NCBI GenBank assembly: GCA_029204225.1
Contig: CM055111.1
Coordinates: 7,913,099-7,977,098, forward strand
Source: Diphasiastrum complanatum
Lineage: Eukaryota > Streptophyta > Lycopodiopsida > Lycopodiales > Lycopodiaceae
DNA: 64,000 nt
Direction: 5' to 3'
Shown: positions 43,501-54,076 of the stretch, in pieces
Numbering within the stretch: position 1 is the stretch's first letter
How the letters are laid out: each line of letters begins with the position of its first letter
Notes under the pieces: model-generated
Database searches by the model: none
What the model saw: the letters and a program-made list of their open reading frames with translations, nothing else
What the model was told of the DNA's origin: nothing
Made by a program: the position numbers and the translations under genes

Positions 43501-46500
43501 TGAGATCTGTTATTGACCAGATCCCCGCCCTTTAGAAGTGTCTTTGTCTTGAACTTCCATATGCGGTAGTTTGTGCCATTGATATTGATTGTGATCTTTG
43601 TTTGAATTGCACTAGCCATATTGTATCTAATGAACTTGCTCTAATACCATGTCGGCGGAAGCGTTGCAAGAACTAGATGAGCTAATACAAATCACAAACA
43701 ACACAACAATTAAGCGAATTCATGCAACGCAAAAACAATGCTGGAAGAACAAAGTCTCTTTTGCCTTTCTTTTCTTTTTGAGTGAGTCGTCACTGCGCGC
43801 CAAACAGCACCCTGAAGCTCCTCTTACACCTCTCTCTATTTGATCTCTATTCCTTCATACGTATATTCCGTCAAAGGAAATTAAAAGACAACTTAGCTAA
43901 TCATTACAAGAAAGGTTTACTTTTAACTACCAGCTAACTATGTGTTAACTCTTGTAATGTTGCCTACGGCTGATCGTGGCATTTTGCACTTCACGACAGC
44001 CAAAATCAATCAATAGTTCTGTCATTTGATAGTTCAATAGCTATTCAAATGTTCAATGGTCATATCACGGCTCTTGGTTTGAAACCTTGGTTTGGCACTG
44101 TCATTGTGTCCAAATGGAGTGTGTCGAACTATCGGTCATTCATGTGTTGAAAAAGGTTGATTGAGTTCACCATTCCAACAATGGTCCCAACCGAAAGCAG
44201 GTTCGTGGCCAACCCTGGTACAAATAGAACATTCTTTATGATCTTTACACCTCCCTTGAGCGAAGTTTCACAGGTACCGTTCCCTTGCCTTTGACCTCAT
44301 GTGTTTAGAGGAACTAGAATCTATGTACCAAACAACACTCATGGCTTGAGTTGCCAATGTGGCAGTGAAGAGTTCAAACTATACAATGTCTTTGTTATTG
44401 TTATTTGCATCCTTCTCAACAAATTAACCTGTTTGTTTCTTGCCGTTCTTTTGCTCACTTTGCTTCTCATGACATTCAAAAGCAAAATGAGTGTGTTTGC
44501 CGCAATAGTTGCAACTGCCCTTTGCTTTTTTGGCATAGATGAAGAACCGAAAGTCCATGATTTCAAAACTTGCATCCGACTGAGTAAACCACAAAGTTCT
44601 TCAAATGAGGGAAGCCTCTCCCTTACTGAGAGACTCATTACATACCCTTGAATAAGGAAGGGGCTTGCACCATGTCTGCATGTTGGGGAGGGGGCAGGAG
44701 CAGCAGGCCAATCTCATTGGCATGTACACATGCCACGGCCTAGGCCAAAGCCAGTAAGAGAATTCCAACCATTGTCAGAAGGCACACATGTGACAGTAGG
44801 GCCCCTCAGCTGTGTGAAGTGGGGCAGGGCACCTATAGTAGTAGACAGTCAACACCAAAACACTCAAGACTGTTGGGGTGGGCAGCAGGGATTTCCATTT
44901 GCAAGCACGTAGGAGCAGCAACCTCCAGTAGCAAGTAAGTAGCAGCAAGGCCTCTACTAGCCTTTGACGGGAGTTTCACGTGGAAGAGTCCAAGTCCGAA
45001 ATATGCACTTACCCCCCCCCCCCCCCCCCATCTGATAGCCCAGGTCCTTCCATGTCATTCCATGTGAAAGGCCCTTTCATTTAGAGGCCAGCATTTATGC
45101 TTTTTTAAAAGGGAGAGAAAGGGCCCACGACTTAACCCCCATACTCCAAAATGTCTCGGGTATTCCCGTGGTATCTTGAGTTACCTCAAATTGGCACCTT
45201 TCAATGCCACCTAGGACCCTAGGGGCAACTCTCACCCTTGTGAAATGGTGGGGAAAGCCTCTTGGAATGGCCCCACCAATGAGGGTAAAGTATTTGGGCT
45301 CTTTGGACTTACCCCCCACTCCATGTGAAACCACCCTGTGACAACCATATCCAACCACCAAACGTTCCACCACTATCCCAAGGTCCTCTAGGCCATCTCC
45401 ATAGCCATTCTAGAGACATCCAAACCACTTGTAGAAATGCCCACGCAACATTGTCCTCTGCACCACTGATGCAAGTCCTTGTAGAGCTGAGCATGTTGAG
45501 CATTACACTGAGATTGGAGGGGATGAAGGAGGTCCGAAAAAAACGAGACCATTGCACATGCACCTAGTGGCCTGAAAAGAGAGGGCTGGGCTCTTGCATC
45601 CAGCGCTCCTCAAAGACCAATTGTGAGGCAAGTCAGGTCTTTCTCTACAGAAAATGGCAATAATGTTCAGGAGTGGTGTGAGGCAGCCACTGCAGCCATA
45701 TCTCATATGTTCTACATCCTTAGGCCCCTTTTGCTATTGTCCATACCACCATTTTACAGAGGCCAAGGCCAGTGTAACTACATGCATTACCACACTGCAG
45801 CCACCTTCTGCAGAGACATTGCACCCTACACAGCAGCAATGAAAAGGATCAATGATCCGCTTCAGGTGTTGAAAGTAGCATGGGCAGAGCATTGGGGTAT
45901 GGCGTATTGACCCTTGGTGAATGCAAATAATACATTGTGATCTCTGGGTATTTGAGCCCTGTGGGTAGCAGGGGCATCTTAGGTGGTGGGGTTCGTAAGG
46001 GAAAGCATATATGAGCAGTCGTGTTGGAGGTTGGCGTTGCCATAGCTGTTCATGTGCTTACAGACATTGCCACCAATAGCAGGGCAATGAGACCCTTGCT
46101 TACGAAGTTGTCCTCAAGTATTGTCTAGACGCTTTGAGCTTCCCTTTGCATCTACTCCCTTCTACACAACAAAGGGATCTAGACTGGGAATTGTCAATAG
46201 CGAACATTGCTCTATCCCTTGTTGCATTCTTGAGAACTCAACGCACACTCACCATGTTCCACACATATGCGCTTGGCTTACCACACGGTTGTCTTAAGCA
46301 CTTGCTGCCTTAAGCACTTACTGCTTTCATGCGGGGAGCTATGCAGGATGGCGTCCAACCCCAATTCCTTGAGTGGGACTAGAGAAGTAGAAATAATAAT
46401 TGATTAGTACCCCCTAATGTCATAGTTTATTGTTTAATCTAGTTTTTGACTTCATATTATTCTATTGCAAGTTAAGTTAGTTCAACCACAAGGTAAGTTA

Positions 46501-47829
46501 AGTCTAAGTACAGGTTGAGTTGAGTACATGCTAAACTAAGAGTTACATTCAAACAGTGCATGAGGGCTACAATATGCACTCCAACTTTGCACATGTAGGC
46601 GACCTAGGTTAGTTAAACTCATTATACATAGGTGCTTATGTAGGTTAAGTTGGAGATTTGTTTTACTTCATTGTGTTTAGCTCTTTTTGTATTGTTGGAG
46701 AATGCTTGCAGGATCTAGTTATTCCATTTGAGTGTTATTGTTTTTTTTTCCCTACATCGTATCAGAACAAGGTTAGGTTTGACAATCGAAGAGCGTGAAA
46801 AATCACCAGCTTCATAAGGGTTCTAGTTCTACCTTCCATATAGAGGTAGTTGATTACATTGCACATTGTAACCTCCAAAGGTGCATTACTCCCTAAAACA
46901 CTTCTTTGCTATTAGGATCCAGTCATGGATCCAACATATTCCGACATGAGCGGTAGCTCCAGAGGTCAAAAGACCAATTTGAGACGTTGATGACTCCACA
47001 TGAGAGGCACCTGAGCCACTCGTGTCTAGCTCCCCCATCATATTGACTGGATATGACCAGTTTTATAGGGCAGACCTTCATTTCAGGCCAATCCAAACCT
47101 GATAGTTCTGCAATTTGTATAAGGACCCACCCTACCTTAAACAGGGATGTCCAGTGTCAAATCTATCACCAAGCCAGAAAGTGAAACAATTAACTAAATG
47201 CTAACCACAAACCAGTCGAATACAGTCTTTCTGTCAGTTCTGTTGAAAACAATATGGGCGGAAGAAGGATCTACCTGACTTGGAATTTGACGAGCCTTGA
47301 ATACTGATGACGATGGAGCATCAAGAGTGTAGCCTGGCAGAGCATGCACATAAATTGAGTAAAGTTCTTCGTGTCCTTTAAAGAACTCTTCCCAAAGAGG
47401 AGAAAGGGGCAAAGGCCCTCTTGTCAAAAACATGAAGGCAATTTTTGGAATTCGCTTAAGAGGTTGTCCACTTCTTTTTGGCACAAGTGATGCCCTCCAT
47501 AAAAGCTCCTCATCTGACATATTGTGGTGCAGGGGAAAGCCTCCCCAAAGCCAGTCCTCAGATCTGACAGAAAAAATTCTAGCAGACACACCTGATTTAT
47601 ATGCAAAGAATCGCTCAACATTAAGGTACTTTCCCATGTGTAAGGTGATCACCACTCCCAACAACAGTCCAAAGGAGAGAAGGAAAAATGAAACAAAGAT
47701 TGATTTTCCCAATGTAAGGGGCCATTCTCGCTTTGGACCTTGTATTCTCAATGCACTTGGTCTTCCATTCGCAGTAGATATTGTTCCATGTTCTGAAACT
47801 CCTAGAGAAACTGCCGACCGCGCCTGCAT
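37588..47829 (-). CDS. DUF266 / core-2/I-branching (GT14-like) glycosyltransferase, two coding exons, 398 aa predicted
   Basis: Exons join(47829-47275, 38229-37588) with a GT-AG phase-0 intron of 9045 bases. Residues 43-65 form one membrane anchor, so a type II Golgi protein is expected. Exon 1 holds [20 protein letters not shown] (129-148) and [16 protein letters not shown], and ends KARQIPSQ. Exon 2 resumes [20 protein letters not shown], then [75 protein letters not shown] and [17 protein letters not shown]. These are the conserved blocks of plant DUF266 proteins, related to animal core-2 GlcNAc transferases; the plant substrate is generally unknown. Length is normal for the family and no stop interrupts it, so it is probably functional if the large intron is spliced. 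A 5' UTR intron is possible (an AG just before 47840). Confidence 0.9.
38240..40065. other. Intron stretch without clear gene
   Basis: Only a weak minus-strand hint of copia integrase (ALRSDNGG near 39190) is visible. Nothing else was recognised. Confidence 0.4.
40070..41740 (-). pseudogene. Copia integrase-RT fragment in the intron
   Basis: In minus-strand order: integrase core [21 protein letters not shown] with a damaged LRSNKCGKY (normally LRSDNGGEY) at 41740-41540; [20 protein letters not shown] (about 41525-41470); the integrase C-terminal part [21 protein letters not shown] (41260-41190); RT from about 40800 ([10 protein letters not shown]) through [21 protein letters not shown] and [12 protein letters not shown] (40560-40380) to [14 protein letters not shown] (about 40170). 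Multiple stops. The 5' part is missing and replaced by the end of another copia element. Confidence 0.85.
41745..43634 (-). pseudogene. Copia element with internal deletion (gag-PR joined to RT) in the intron
   Basis: Gag starts near 43621 ([21 protein letters not shown]) and is frame-broken. Two zinc knuckles lie near 42940-42850: the first, [14 protein letters not shown], has lost its last Cys; the second, [14 protein letters not shown], is intact. The protease reads [12 protein letters not shown] (42703). Then the integrase is absent and RT follows directly ([42 protein letters not shown]) to about 41760. RNase H and a 3' LTR are missing. It sits directly downstream of its own LTR and PBS. 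Confidence 0.85.
43635..43649 (-). other. Primer-binding site of the intronic copia element
   Basis: The minus strand reads TGGTATTAGAGCAAG, one base off the tRNA-Met-type site, and directly abuts the LTR. Confidence 0.8.
43650..43998 (-). repeat. 5' LTR of the intronic copia element (349 bp)
   Basis: On the plus strand it starts TGTCGGCGG next to the PBS. The nearest matching edge is TTCACGACA at 43998, giving TGTCG/CGACA inverted ends and a normal short copia LTR length. The far edge is inferred from the inverted end only. Confidence 0.55.
44030..44680 (-). pseudogene. Copia gag-protease fragment in the intron
   Basis: Minus-strand frames show [18 protein letters not shown], a zinc knuckle [14 protein letters not shown] (near 44520-44470) and the protease-region motif [17 protein letters not shown] (about 44240-44190). 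Frame breaks are frequent. It is separated from the integrase-RT fragment at 40070-41740 by the LTR-containing copia element, so the two may be halves of one older insertion. Confidence 0.7.
44690..47190. other. Intron stretch, mostly unassigned
   Basis: A run of 18 C at 45012-45029 and a moderately GC-rich region 45.0-46.1 kb with overlapping short ORFs on both strands, none recognised. At 46757-46772 TCGTATCAGAACAAGG after CTACA resembles a degenerate copia PBS on the plus strand, with a short gag-like start ([12 protein letters not shown]) at 46925; a decayed LTR element is possible. Confidence 0.35.
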
Positions 47830-49628
47830 GTCTGAATTTTCTGCAGCAGCATCACGATGTTAGGACACATTCATAATCAATCACAGAATAACCATTTCAA
47901 AAACTTTGCCAACCTCAGAAACCCCGCTTCATATCAAAATATGTGCAAAACAGTCATTGACAATAACACAACCTGCATGTATTTTATATTCACTTGCAGC
48001 TAATGATAATTGACATATGAATGCTTCTGATATCCAGTACTCATCCTTGCCTAGTACTATACATTGCATTCCTAGCTCTATCATGTAACAGGCAATCTAA
48101 CGCTGATTTCAACATGTGACTCTTCCAACTCTTCCAAGTAGAATGTTTAAAAACTAGAAGAGCCATAAGGATAAGAAAATAAAGAGATTGCATATTCTTC
48201 TGGACACCTATGTATGCATAACATGTACAATATTTCAAATCTCCGAGGCATAGTGCAAATCAGACCTGTAACACATTTATCACGAAAGTCCTGTGAGCAT
48301 CTACACATAATCAACATAAGAGAAACCCCAATGAACCCAAAAATGCCCCTTCCAAGAGAGCACTCTTGATTCAACGGGAGAATGTGCAGACGGATGAAAT
48401 TTTATCATTTTGAGCCATGCACACAAAGATCTGGATATACAATAAGTGAGATCTAAAGCCAATAGAAAAAAGATGATAAAAGGAAGTTTCAACTCATCAC
48501 ACGTAAATTCTAACATTATACATCTGAAGGTAATTTCGATTGAACGGATCACAGTACGAAGAACTGAAAAAACTTGAGATCTAATGCACCACCGTGTACC
48601 GGTTGGGTGATTGTGTCAGCAGAATTTACAGATTTTTGTTCGAAGCTGAAAATTAAACTCTTACAAAACAAGGGTGATAAACCTATAAAAAATTAAAGCT
48701 GAAAGGACCAAAACCAAGTAAAAAAGAATTAACTCCCTCACCTCTACCACCTCAAATTTTTGGAAGATAATTGTTGACTTCCTCTCGCTACTGGCTTGGA
48801 CTTCAAAGCATGTCTCGTCTAGAACCAATACCAGAAGGCCAGAACCTTAAGTGATAAACTCAAATCAAATGTTCCATCACTCAAAAGACATGCTGGCTTT
48901 CGTACAGATGTTCTTCGATTCTGAACCCTCTGCACCCTATGCTTTCTCCAATAACACACAGTGCACAGGCCCTACAGCTTCATGTCCTGGATTCCCAAAT
49001 AGACACAATTAATAAACTATACCCCAATTACTGTTTGCCACAAATACTCAATTCTGAAACAATAAGTCACACCTTTCCGACTCCAGGACTAATACTGCCA
49101 ATCTCTCGATTGACAAAAGCTTTACGCTCCGGTTTTGATCGATTCATCTGTCATAGGAATAACACCACCAAATCTGAGTGCAAAACCATCAGCAGTAACT
49201 CTGGAAAGGGGTCATCAGCATCAACTGATGTTTCCTAGTAAAAGGTGCAGGTCGGGCTTGGATGGCGACAAAGAGAAGGGAAGCAGATGTCGCATCCAAA
49301 ATGAATGCAAAATGAGAGTACTCTGCAGCTTCTTCTTCTTCTTCTTCTCCTTAACTTGATGGCGATGGCGATGGCGATGGCGATGGCGATGGCGATGCTG
49401 CTCCTATGCATTCTCGTCTTCTTTCTGTCTCCGTCTCTATTTCTTTCGTATCTTCCATCGTGCAGTTTCCGCCACTGGATGCTCGACACGTCTCCTCTAA
49501 TTCACCATACGATTTCAGCCACGCATCACGCATCGGGAAAGTTCGACTCTCAGCCTGGCACCTGACGTCATGTCTAGACCCCAATAGTCGTGTTAAGGGG
49601 GTGGGTCCTTGTGCTCAGGGATCCAGTA
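47830..49628. other. Upstream region of the glycosyltransferase gene
   Basis: No ORF of note. It probably contains the 5' UTR and promoter. A (CTT)n run near 49331 and six to seven copies of GATGGC at 49358-49397 encode only simple repeats in any frame. Confidence 0.5.
49358..49397. repeat. (GATGGC)n hexanucleotide repeat
   Basis: Uninterrupted six-base repeat, six to seven units. Confidence 0.9.
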
Positions 49629-50175
49629 TTTTTTATAGCCAAGCAATTCCATGATATTGGAATACTTTAAGATGTTTCACATCACCTAAGAATCAAAACG
49701 AACATGATCTGTTAGTTGCACACTGTATCGATTTGATTCACACTGTATCGATTTGATTCGTATTGCCGAGCATGACATCTTATGTCATCAACTTACGTAC
49801 AAACAATTGCAAGCAATAAATAAAATAAAATATCTAGACGACATTGACTTCAATCGCCCTATTTTTTTATGATCAATCTATTTCATGATATTGGAATATA
49901 TTAAGGTTGCAACTTGTTTCACACAAGGAGAGAATCGAAACATACGATCGTTGAGTTGCACATTGGTATCAAATGGATTCATAATGCAAAGGGTAATATT
50001 GTATGTCATCAACCTATGTATGAATTTGCAATCCTATGTAAATGGCATTGCCAAGTTGTATATGTTGTATATAACGACCACTAGTTGCTTAACATATATG
50101 CAAAAAAAAAATTTGCAATCTTATTTTTGCACAACAAACAATTAAATTAAACATCTAAAAAACATTGACTCCAAT
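49629..50175. repeat. Two diverged tandem copies of a sequence about 240-300 bp long
   Basis: Both copies contain TTCCATGATATTGGAATA or a near match (about 49647, 49880), then a TTGCACA...GAT(T/G)TGATTC-like part, a TATGTCATCAAC block (about 49782, 50006) and ACATTGACT(T/C)CAATC (about 49841, 50162). Within the first copy a 20-bp unit is doubled at 49721-49760. Confidence 0.65.
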
Positions 50176-50468
50176 CCACAAGCCCTCACTTACACATGGA
50201 ATGTATCAAAAAAAAGAAGGGGGTGGGGGGGGGACAAATGAGTTGCAAAAATATTTTCCATTTAATGAAGAACATACCAAATCTTCACAAAATCAAGGGC
50301 CTTTGCTAAAATCCACACCTTGGGTATACACTCAATTGATACCATGTGCATATCCCCTCTTATCCTTATAGTTTGGGTATTGTCCTCGATAGGGTATTGA
50401 CCCAAGTATTGGCAAAGAAAATGTCAGCGTTAACTAGGCTTACTAATTTGAACACTCTCTCTTAAGCC
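50176..50468. other. Possible 3' LTR of the adjoining copia fragment
   Basis: Lies directly after the RNase H stop codon of the minus-strand copia fragment. A purine-rich TTAAGAGAGAGTG on the minus strand near 50455-50467 resembles a PPT. The LTR far edge was not found. Confidence 0.35.
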
Positions 50469-51130
50469 CTAATTTATTTTTCTTACAAAGAGATTTTCTC
50501 TAAAAAAAAACTCAAATTTATCAACACTTAGAGCTTTAATAAGTATGTCTGCCAGCTTATCCTCTATTTTACAATGCACTACATCTCTTTCATTAGATAG
50601 TAACTTTTTTCTAATGAAATGATATTTAATCTCTATATGCTTCATGCTTGCATGAAATACAGAATTCTTAGCTAGCTGAATAGCACTTTGGCTATCACAC
50701 CTGATCACTATAGGCTTACTCTTTCTGCAGAATGCCAATGTCTTTCATCATCCTTCTTAGCCAAGCTGCCTCTTGCGTAGCTGACATAGGGCTTTGTACT
50801 CCGCTTCTCTAGTGGAGAGAGCAATTGTATCATGTTCTTTACTGGAGCAAGAGAACAATCTTTCATATAGCAATCCATGGGTGCATGTCCCCTTAAAATA
50901 GCGAAGAATTTTCTTTGCTACTTTCAAGTAAGTTTCCCTGGGCATAGCCATGAATTGACTTATCACATTTACAACAGTTGTGAGATAAATTAGAGAACCA
51001 ACTAATTGACAAAACAATGTAGCATCAAATAGCGTACTCTCATCCTAGTTAGAAATCTTCTTACCAGCCTCCATAGGTGTAGTTCCTTTCCAGCAAAGCA
51101 AGCAAATGAAATTCCTCAACTGTAGATGAT
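50469..51130 (-). pseudogene. Copia RT/RNase H 3' fragment
   Basis: Minus-strand frames read FCQLVGSLIYLTTVVN (51017-50970), KVAKKILRYFKGTCTHGLLYE, DTIALSTREAEYKAL (about 50830) and then RCDSQSAIQLAKNSVFHAS, KHIEIKYHFIRKKL and DKLADILIKAL to a stop at 50469. This is the copia RNase H end. Everything upstream of the RT C-terminus is missing. Confidence 0.9.
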
Positions 51131-51659
51131 CATTCAACCAGACAATCGATAGCTTTGTTACCTTAGGTTGTAGTATCTTCCACCCAAACACTAGACTTCC
51201 AGTAGCATTCACAGGTCATCCAAGTAGCAATGGTCGTAGTAGAGAAGCAAACTGAGAGGGATAAGGCAAGGGAGAGAGGGAGAGAACAAGAAGAGTGAAA
51301 CTTAGGGTCGTAGACACCTTTTCTTTTATAGAAATTTTAGTACATCTTAATGCAATGGGTGTTTAAAGATGCTCACCATTAGATCGAATCCCCATAATGT
51401 GCACCGATCATAGCCATTCAATGAAAACCAAGTTTCCAAAAGACAAAAATTTTAAAAAAACTTCTTAGGGAGGTCATGTTACTAAGTTTAGCAAGGTAAG
51501 TCATTATTGTTAGTTTAGTATCAAAAGGGAAAAATCATTTCATGATGTTCGAAGAGCAAATAAAACGTAATAACGTAATAACCATATAGTAGAGTCCATG
51601 AGAGAGAGAGAGAGAGAGAGTTGTTTTTTGGGGGCGAAGGGGGGCACGCAGAGGCAGGT
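51131..51659. other. Non-coding stretch
   Basis: Contains a (GA)n run at 51601-51621. No gene recognised. Confidence 0.5.
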
Positions 51660-52361
51660 GAAGTGTCAAATGTTAAATATTTAAAAATTACAGCAAATAA
51701 GGATCCTAAAACACTTGAAATGATGAGGAAAACAATAGATTATGATTTCATAAGATTAGCACAAGTTGAACCATCAAAATCCATCAAAAATCTATGCTTG
51801 AACCTCACTAAATGGCCCAAATCCTTGAAGAAGGCTTCACACGTGTGAAAGTACGGCCTCCCACAGTCTGAGTACTGTACACCAGACCTACATTCAATCC
51901 TATAATCATTAGTAATCACAAGTACTCAAACAATTATGAACATAGAGAGCAATTGCACCATTATGAGAGAAAAAACATGAAATTGCTTGATTGATTTTGG
52001 TGAGATATCATCACCTATATATACATGATCCATCACGGTTTTGGGCAGGTATGAGTAGCCCTAAACTTATCCCTAATGCTAATTTTGGTGGATCTTTCAT
52101 CCCTACCAAGTTAGGGTTGGAATCCTGGAGATCCCTCAACAATGCAAAAATTACCAAAAATAGCTCCTATTTTTTCTCCCTTGTATCTAAGCATAATTTG
52201 GACTCATTCCAAAGGTTCTAACACTTAGGTCTACTTGAGAACATCCTTATGAATGGAATCCTATGCTATTTGGCACGTGTGACAAGCCACATCATGACCA
52301 TCTAACTATTTACAAGTCATATGACCAAAACTAGTCAAGCTAGAATTGTGAATTTTTAACA
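51660..52361 (-). repeat. Probable solo or partial copia LTR carrying the shared palindrome
   Basis: On the minus strand: a start like TGTTAAAAATTC at 52361, a TATATATAG TATA box near 52022, and TTCACACGTGTGAA at 51849-51836, about 175 bases further on. Order and spacing copy the intact element's LTR (start, TATA after 284 bases, palindrome 150 bases later), although the sequence is otherwise diverged. Neither edge is confirmed by target duplications. A short ORF at 51621-51848 has no recognisable product. Confidence 0.4.
51836..51849. promoter_or_regulatory. Palindrome TTCACACGTGTGAA
   Basis: An exact copy of the 14-bp LTR palindrome, with a GTAC next to it as in the copy at 8873. Confidence 0.45.
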
Positions 52362-53086
52362 AAATAGAGGTGGCCCATCACTTGCCATTGTACATCACTC
52401 TAGTTTAAAACCGCCCTAAGCCTCCTTTGAGTACTCTCATGGGGGACCTGGCCCTGTCCTTTTATATTGGTGGCCGATTACATGCAGACTATGTAGCAGG
52501 CATGCGTGGCCAGGGTAGCAGGTCACCAGTACCTACCGAGCTGCTCTCAGCGCGGTTGGTACAACGACCTGTTACTCATGTAACTCATGTAGCAAGGCCT
52601 CCTCACGCGTCCTACAAGATGTAATTGACGAGTCTCTCTTACGCTGAGTGTAATTATAGGTAGGTAGCAGGATAAGAGTAGGCCTCGAACAATGGTATTT
52701 CCCAATTTATAAGATTTGGCCACTTGGTCAAAATGCACAGCTAGTATCCACGTAGATGTCATGTGGCTCTCGAGAGGCTGCGACTGGCGAAGCGTTGCAT
52801 CTCGCTCTACTCCTCCTTTAACGATGGCCTTGGCGATCGATATGGATATGGATGGATCTTCTCCTCTGCCACACCTTTCAATCTAAGATCTTGGTTCCTC
52901 CCATCTTTGAAGATCCCATCTGGGTTCTAATCTTCTTTTATAGTTGCATCGCAATTCTCAGAATTTAAGATGTAGAAGTGGGAAGTAACATCCCATAGAT
53001 TAATTAGCCAGATCTGTCGATTGCATAATTTGCTTTGATCTGCATTATTTGATCAAGCCAAATATGTAGATTGCATTATTTTCTTA
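52362..53086. other. Region upstream of the F-box gene
   Basis: No gene recognised. It should contain promoter and 5' UTR of the F-box ORF; a GATATGGATATGGATGG run near 52836 is the only repeat. Confidence 0.45.
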
Positions 53087-54076
53087 ATGCGGTGGTCCGG
53101 TTGTAGTTTCTGGGCATCCAGTTGGGTGATCATGAGGGAGAGATCAATGGACGATCGGTGGCAGTTGTTAACGCTAGTGTTTCAAAGCTTAGATGCAAAG
53201 AGCGTGCAGGTTGCAGCTTGTGTGTGCAGGCAGTGGCTTGAAACAGCCATGGACGAAGACCTTTGGAAAAATTTGTGTTTGTCAAGATGGCCATCGTTGG
53301 CTCAAGGGACTGGGCTTGTTGCTGTGAAAGCTGTAGGCACATACCATAACTTTTACTCTTTACGGAGCCAAGCTCAGTTATGCCTCACAAACTCACGTAA
53401 GCTGAAGCCGCCAAATCCTCAATTGCAGCTGGATGATCTCATATTTTTTGTTGATATCACTCACAAAGAATCTACTGTCTTCTCATTCTCGCACGGGGGA
53501 GAGTCTCTCTGTCCAATCTTCTCTTCAGGTCAACATAGTGTGTTTTGCTTCAGACTGCCACTAGCAGAATTACCAAACAATTCAATCGATAATTATCCAT
53601 GGAAAACTCCCCCCCATAATTCTCCCATGAGCGCAACGGGCATAGCATGTGCACAAAAGTGGAGTAAAACTGAAATGCAAGAGTTGAATGTGAACTGGGC
53701 AGTGATGCTCAAAGGTAGTCCGAAAATTCTTCAAGTGCTCGACTCTCAGGGATCTGGGCGGGTACTAGGCAGTATCTGCAACTTTGCTGATAAACTACCG
53801 CGTCAGTTTTGCTGCACGTCAGCTGGTAGCAGTAAAGAAGTTGCCGAAGTAGATATGTTTTTCCAGCAATCACATGCTATATTCGATCACCAAGAGTCGG
53901 AGATCGTTTCACCACAATGTTCTGAGCGACGGTTGGTAATTGGAGCAGATGAAAAAATGAATAACAACAAGTGCTTTGAGCTGAACGAGTTGAGGCTGAG
54001 TATTCTGGATACAAGCTCATGGAGATACTTTACTTTGTCCCAAGCATTGTACTACTTACAGCACGCCTTCTTCTAA
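53087..54076 (+). CDS. F-box protein (329 aa, intronless ORF)
   Basis: The longest frame starts at 53087; ATGs at 53132 and 53147 lie closer to the domain, and 53147 (MDDRWQLLTLVFQSL) is as plausible. An F-box-like domain covers about residues 22-65: LLTLVFQSLDAKSVQVAACV, CRQWLETAMDEDLWKNLC and SRWPSL. It would bind SKP1 and bring substrates to an SCF ubiquitin ligase. After it come FYSLRSQAQLCL and LQLDDLIFFVDITHKESTVF, an arrangement resembling the At5g39250-like plant F-box group; there are no kelch or LRR repeats. The C-terminal half is Ser/Gln-rich and ends LSILDTSSWRYFTLSQALYYLQ. No stop or frameshift interrupts it, so it is probably a working gene. Confidence 0.82.
   Translation: MRWSGCSFWASSWVIMRERSMDDRWQLLTLVFQSLDAKSVQVAACVCRQWLETAMDEDLWKNLCLSRWPSLAQGTGLVAVKAVGTYHNFYSLRSQAQLCLTNSRKLKPPNPQLQLDDLIFFVDITHKESTVFSFSHGGESLCPIFSSGQHSVFCFRLPLAELPNNSIDNYPWKTPPHNSPMSATGIACAQKWSKTEMQELNVNWAVMLKGSPKILQVLDSQGSGRVLGSICNFADKLPRQFCCTSAGSSKEVAEVDMFFQQSHAIFDHQESEIVSPQCSERRLVIGADEKMNNNKCFELNELRLSILDTSSWRYFTLSQALYYLQHAFF

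Larger units (their letters stand above)
38230..47274 (-). other. 9045-bp intron of the glycosyltransferase gene
   Basis: The donor GTAGAT starts at 47274 and the acceptor ...TTTAATCAG ends at 38230; joining them restores the conserved family sequence in frame. At least three copia remnants lie inside, all on the same strand as the host gene. Confidence 0.85.

Noticed and set aside
45095-46043. Possible gene in the GC-richer part of the glycosyltransferase intron
   Set aside because: Overlapping short ORFs on both strands, none recognised or extended by a plausible splice.
49235-49654. Overlapping ORFs with Met-Ala, Ala-Ile and Pro-Ser repeats
   Set aside because: All arise from the GATGGC hexanucleotide repeat in different frames.
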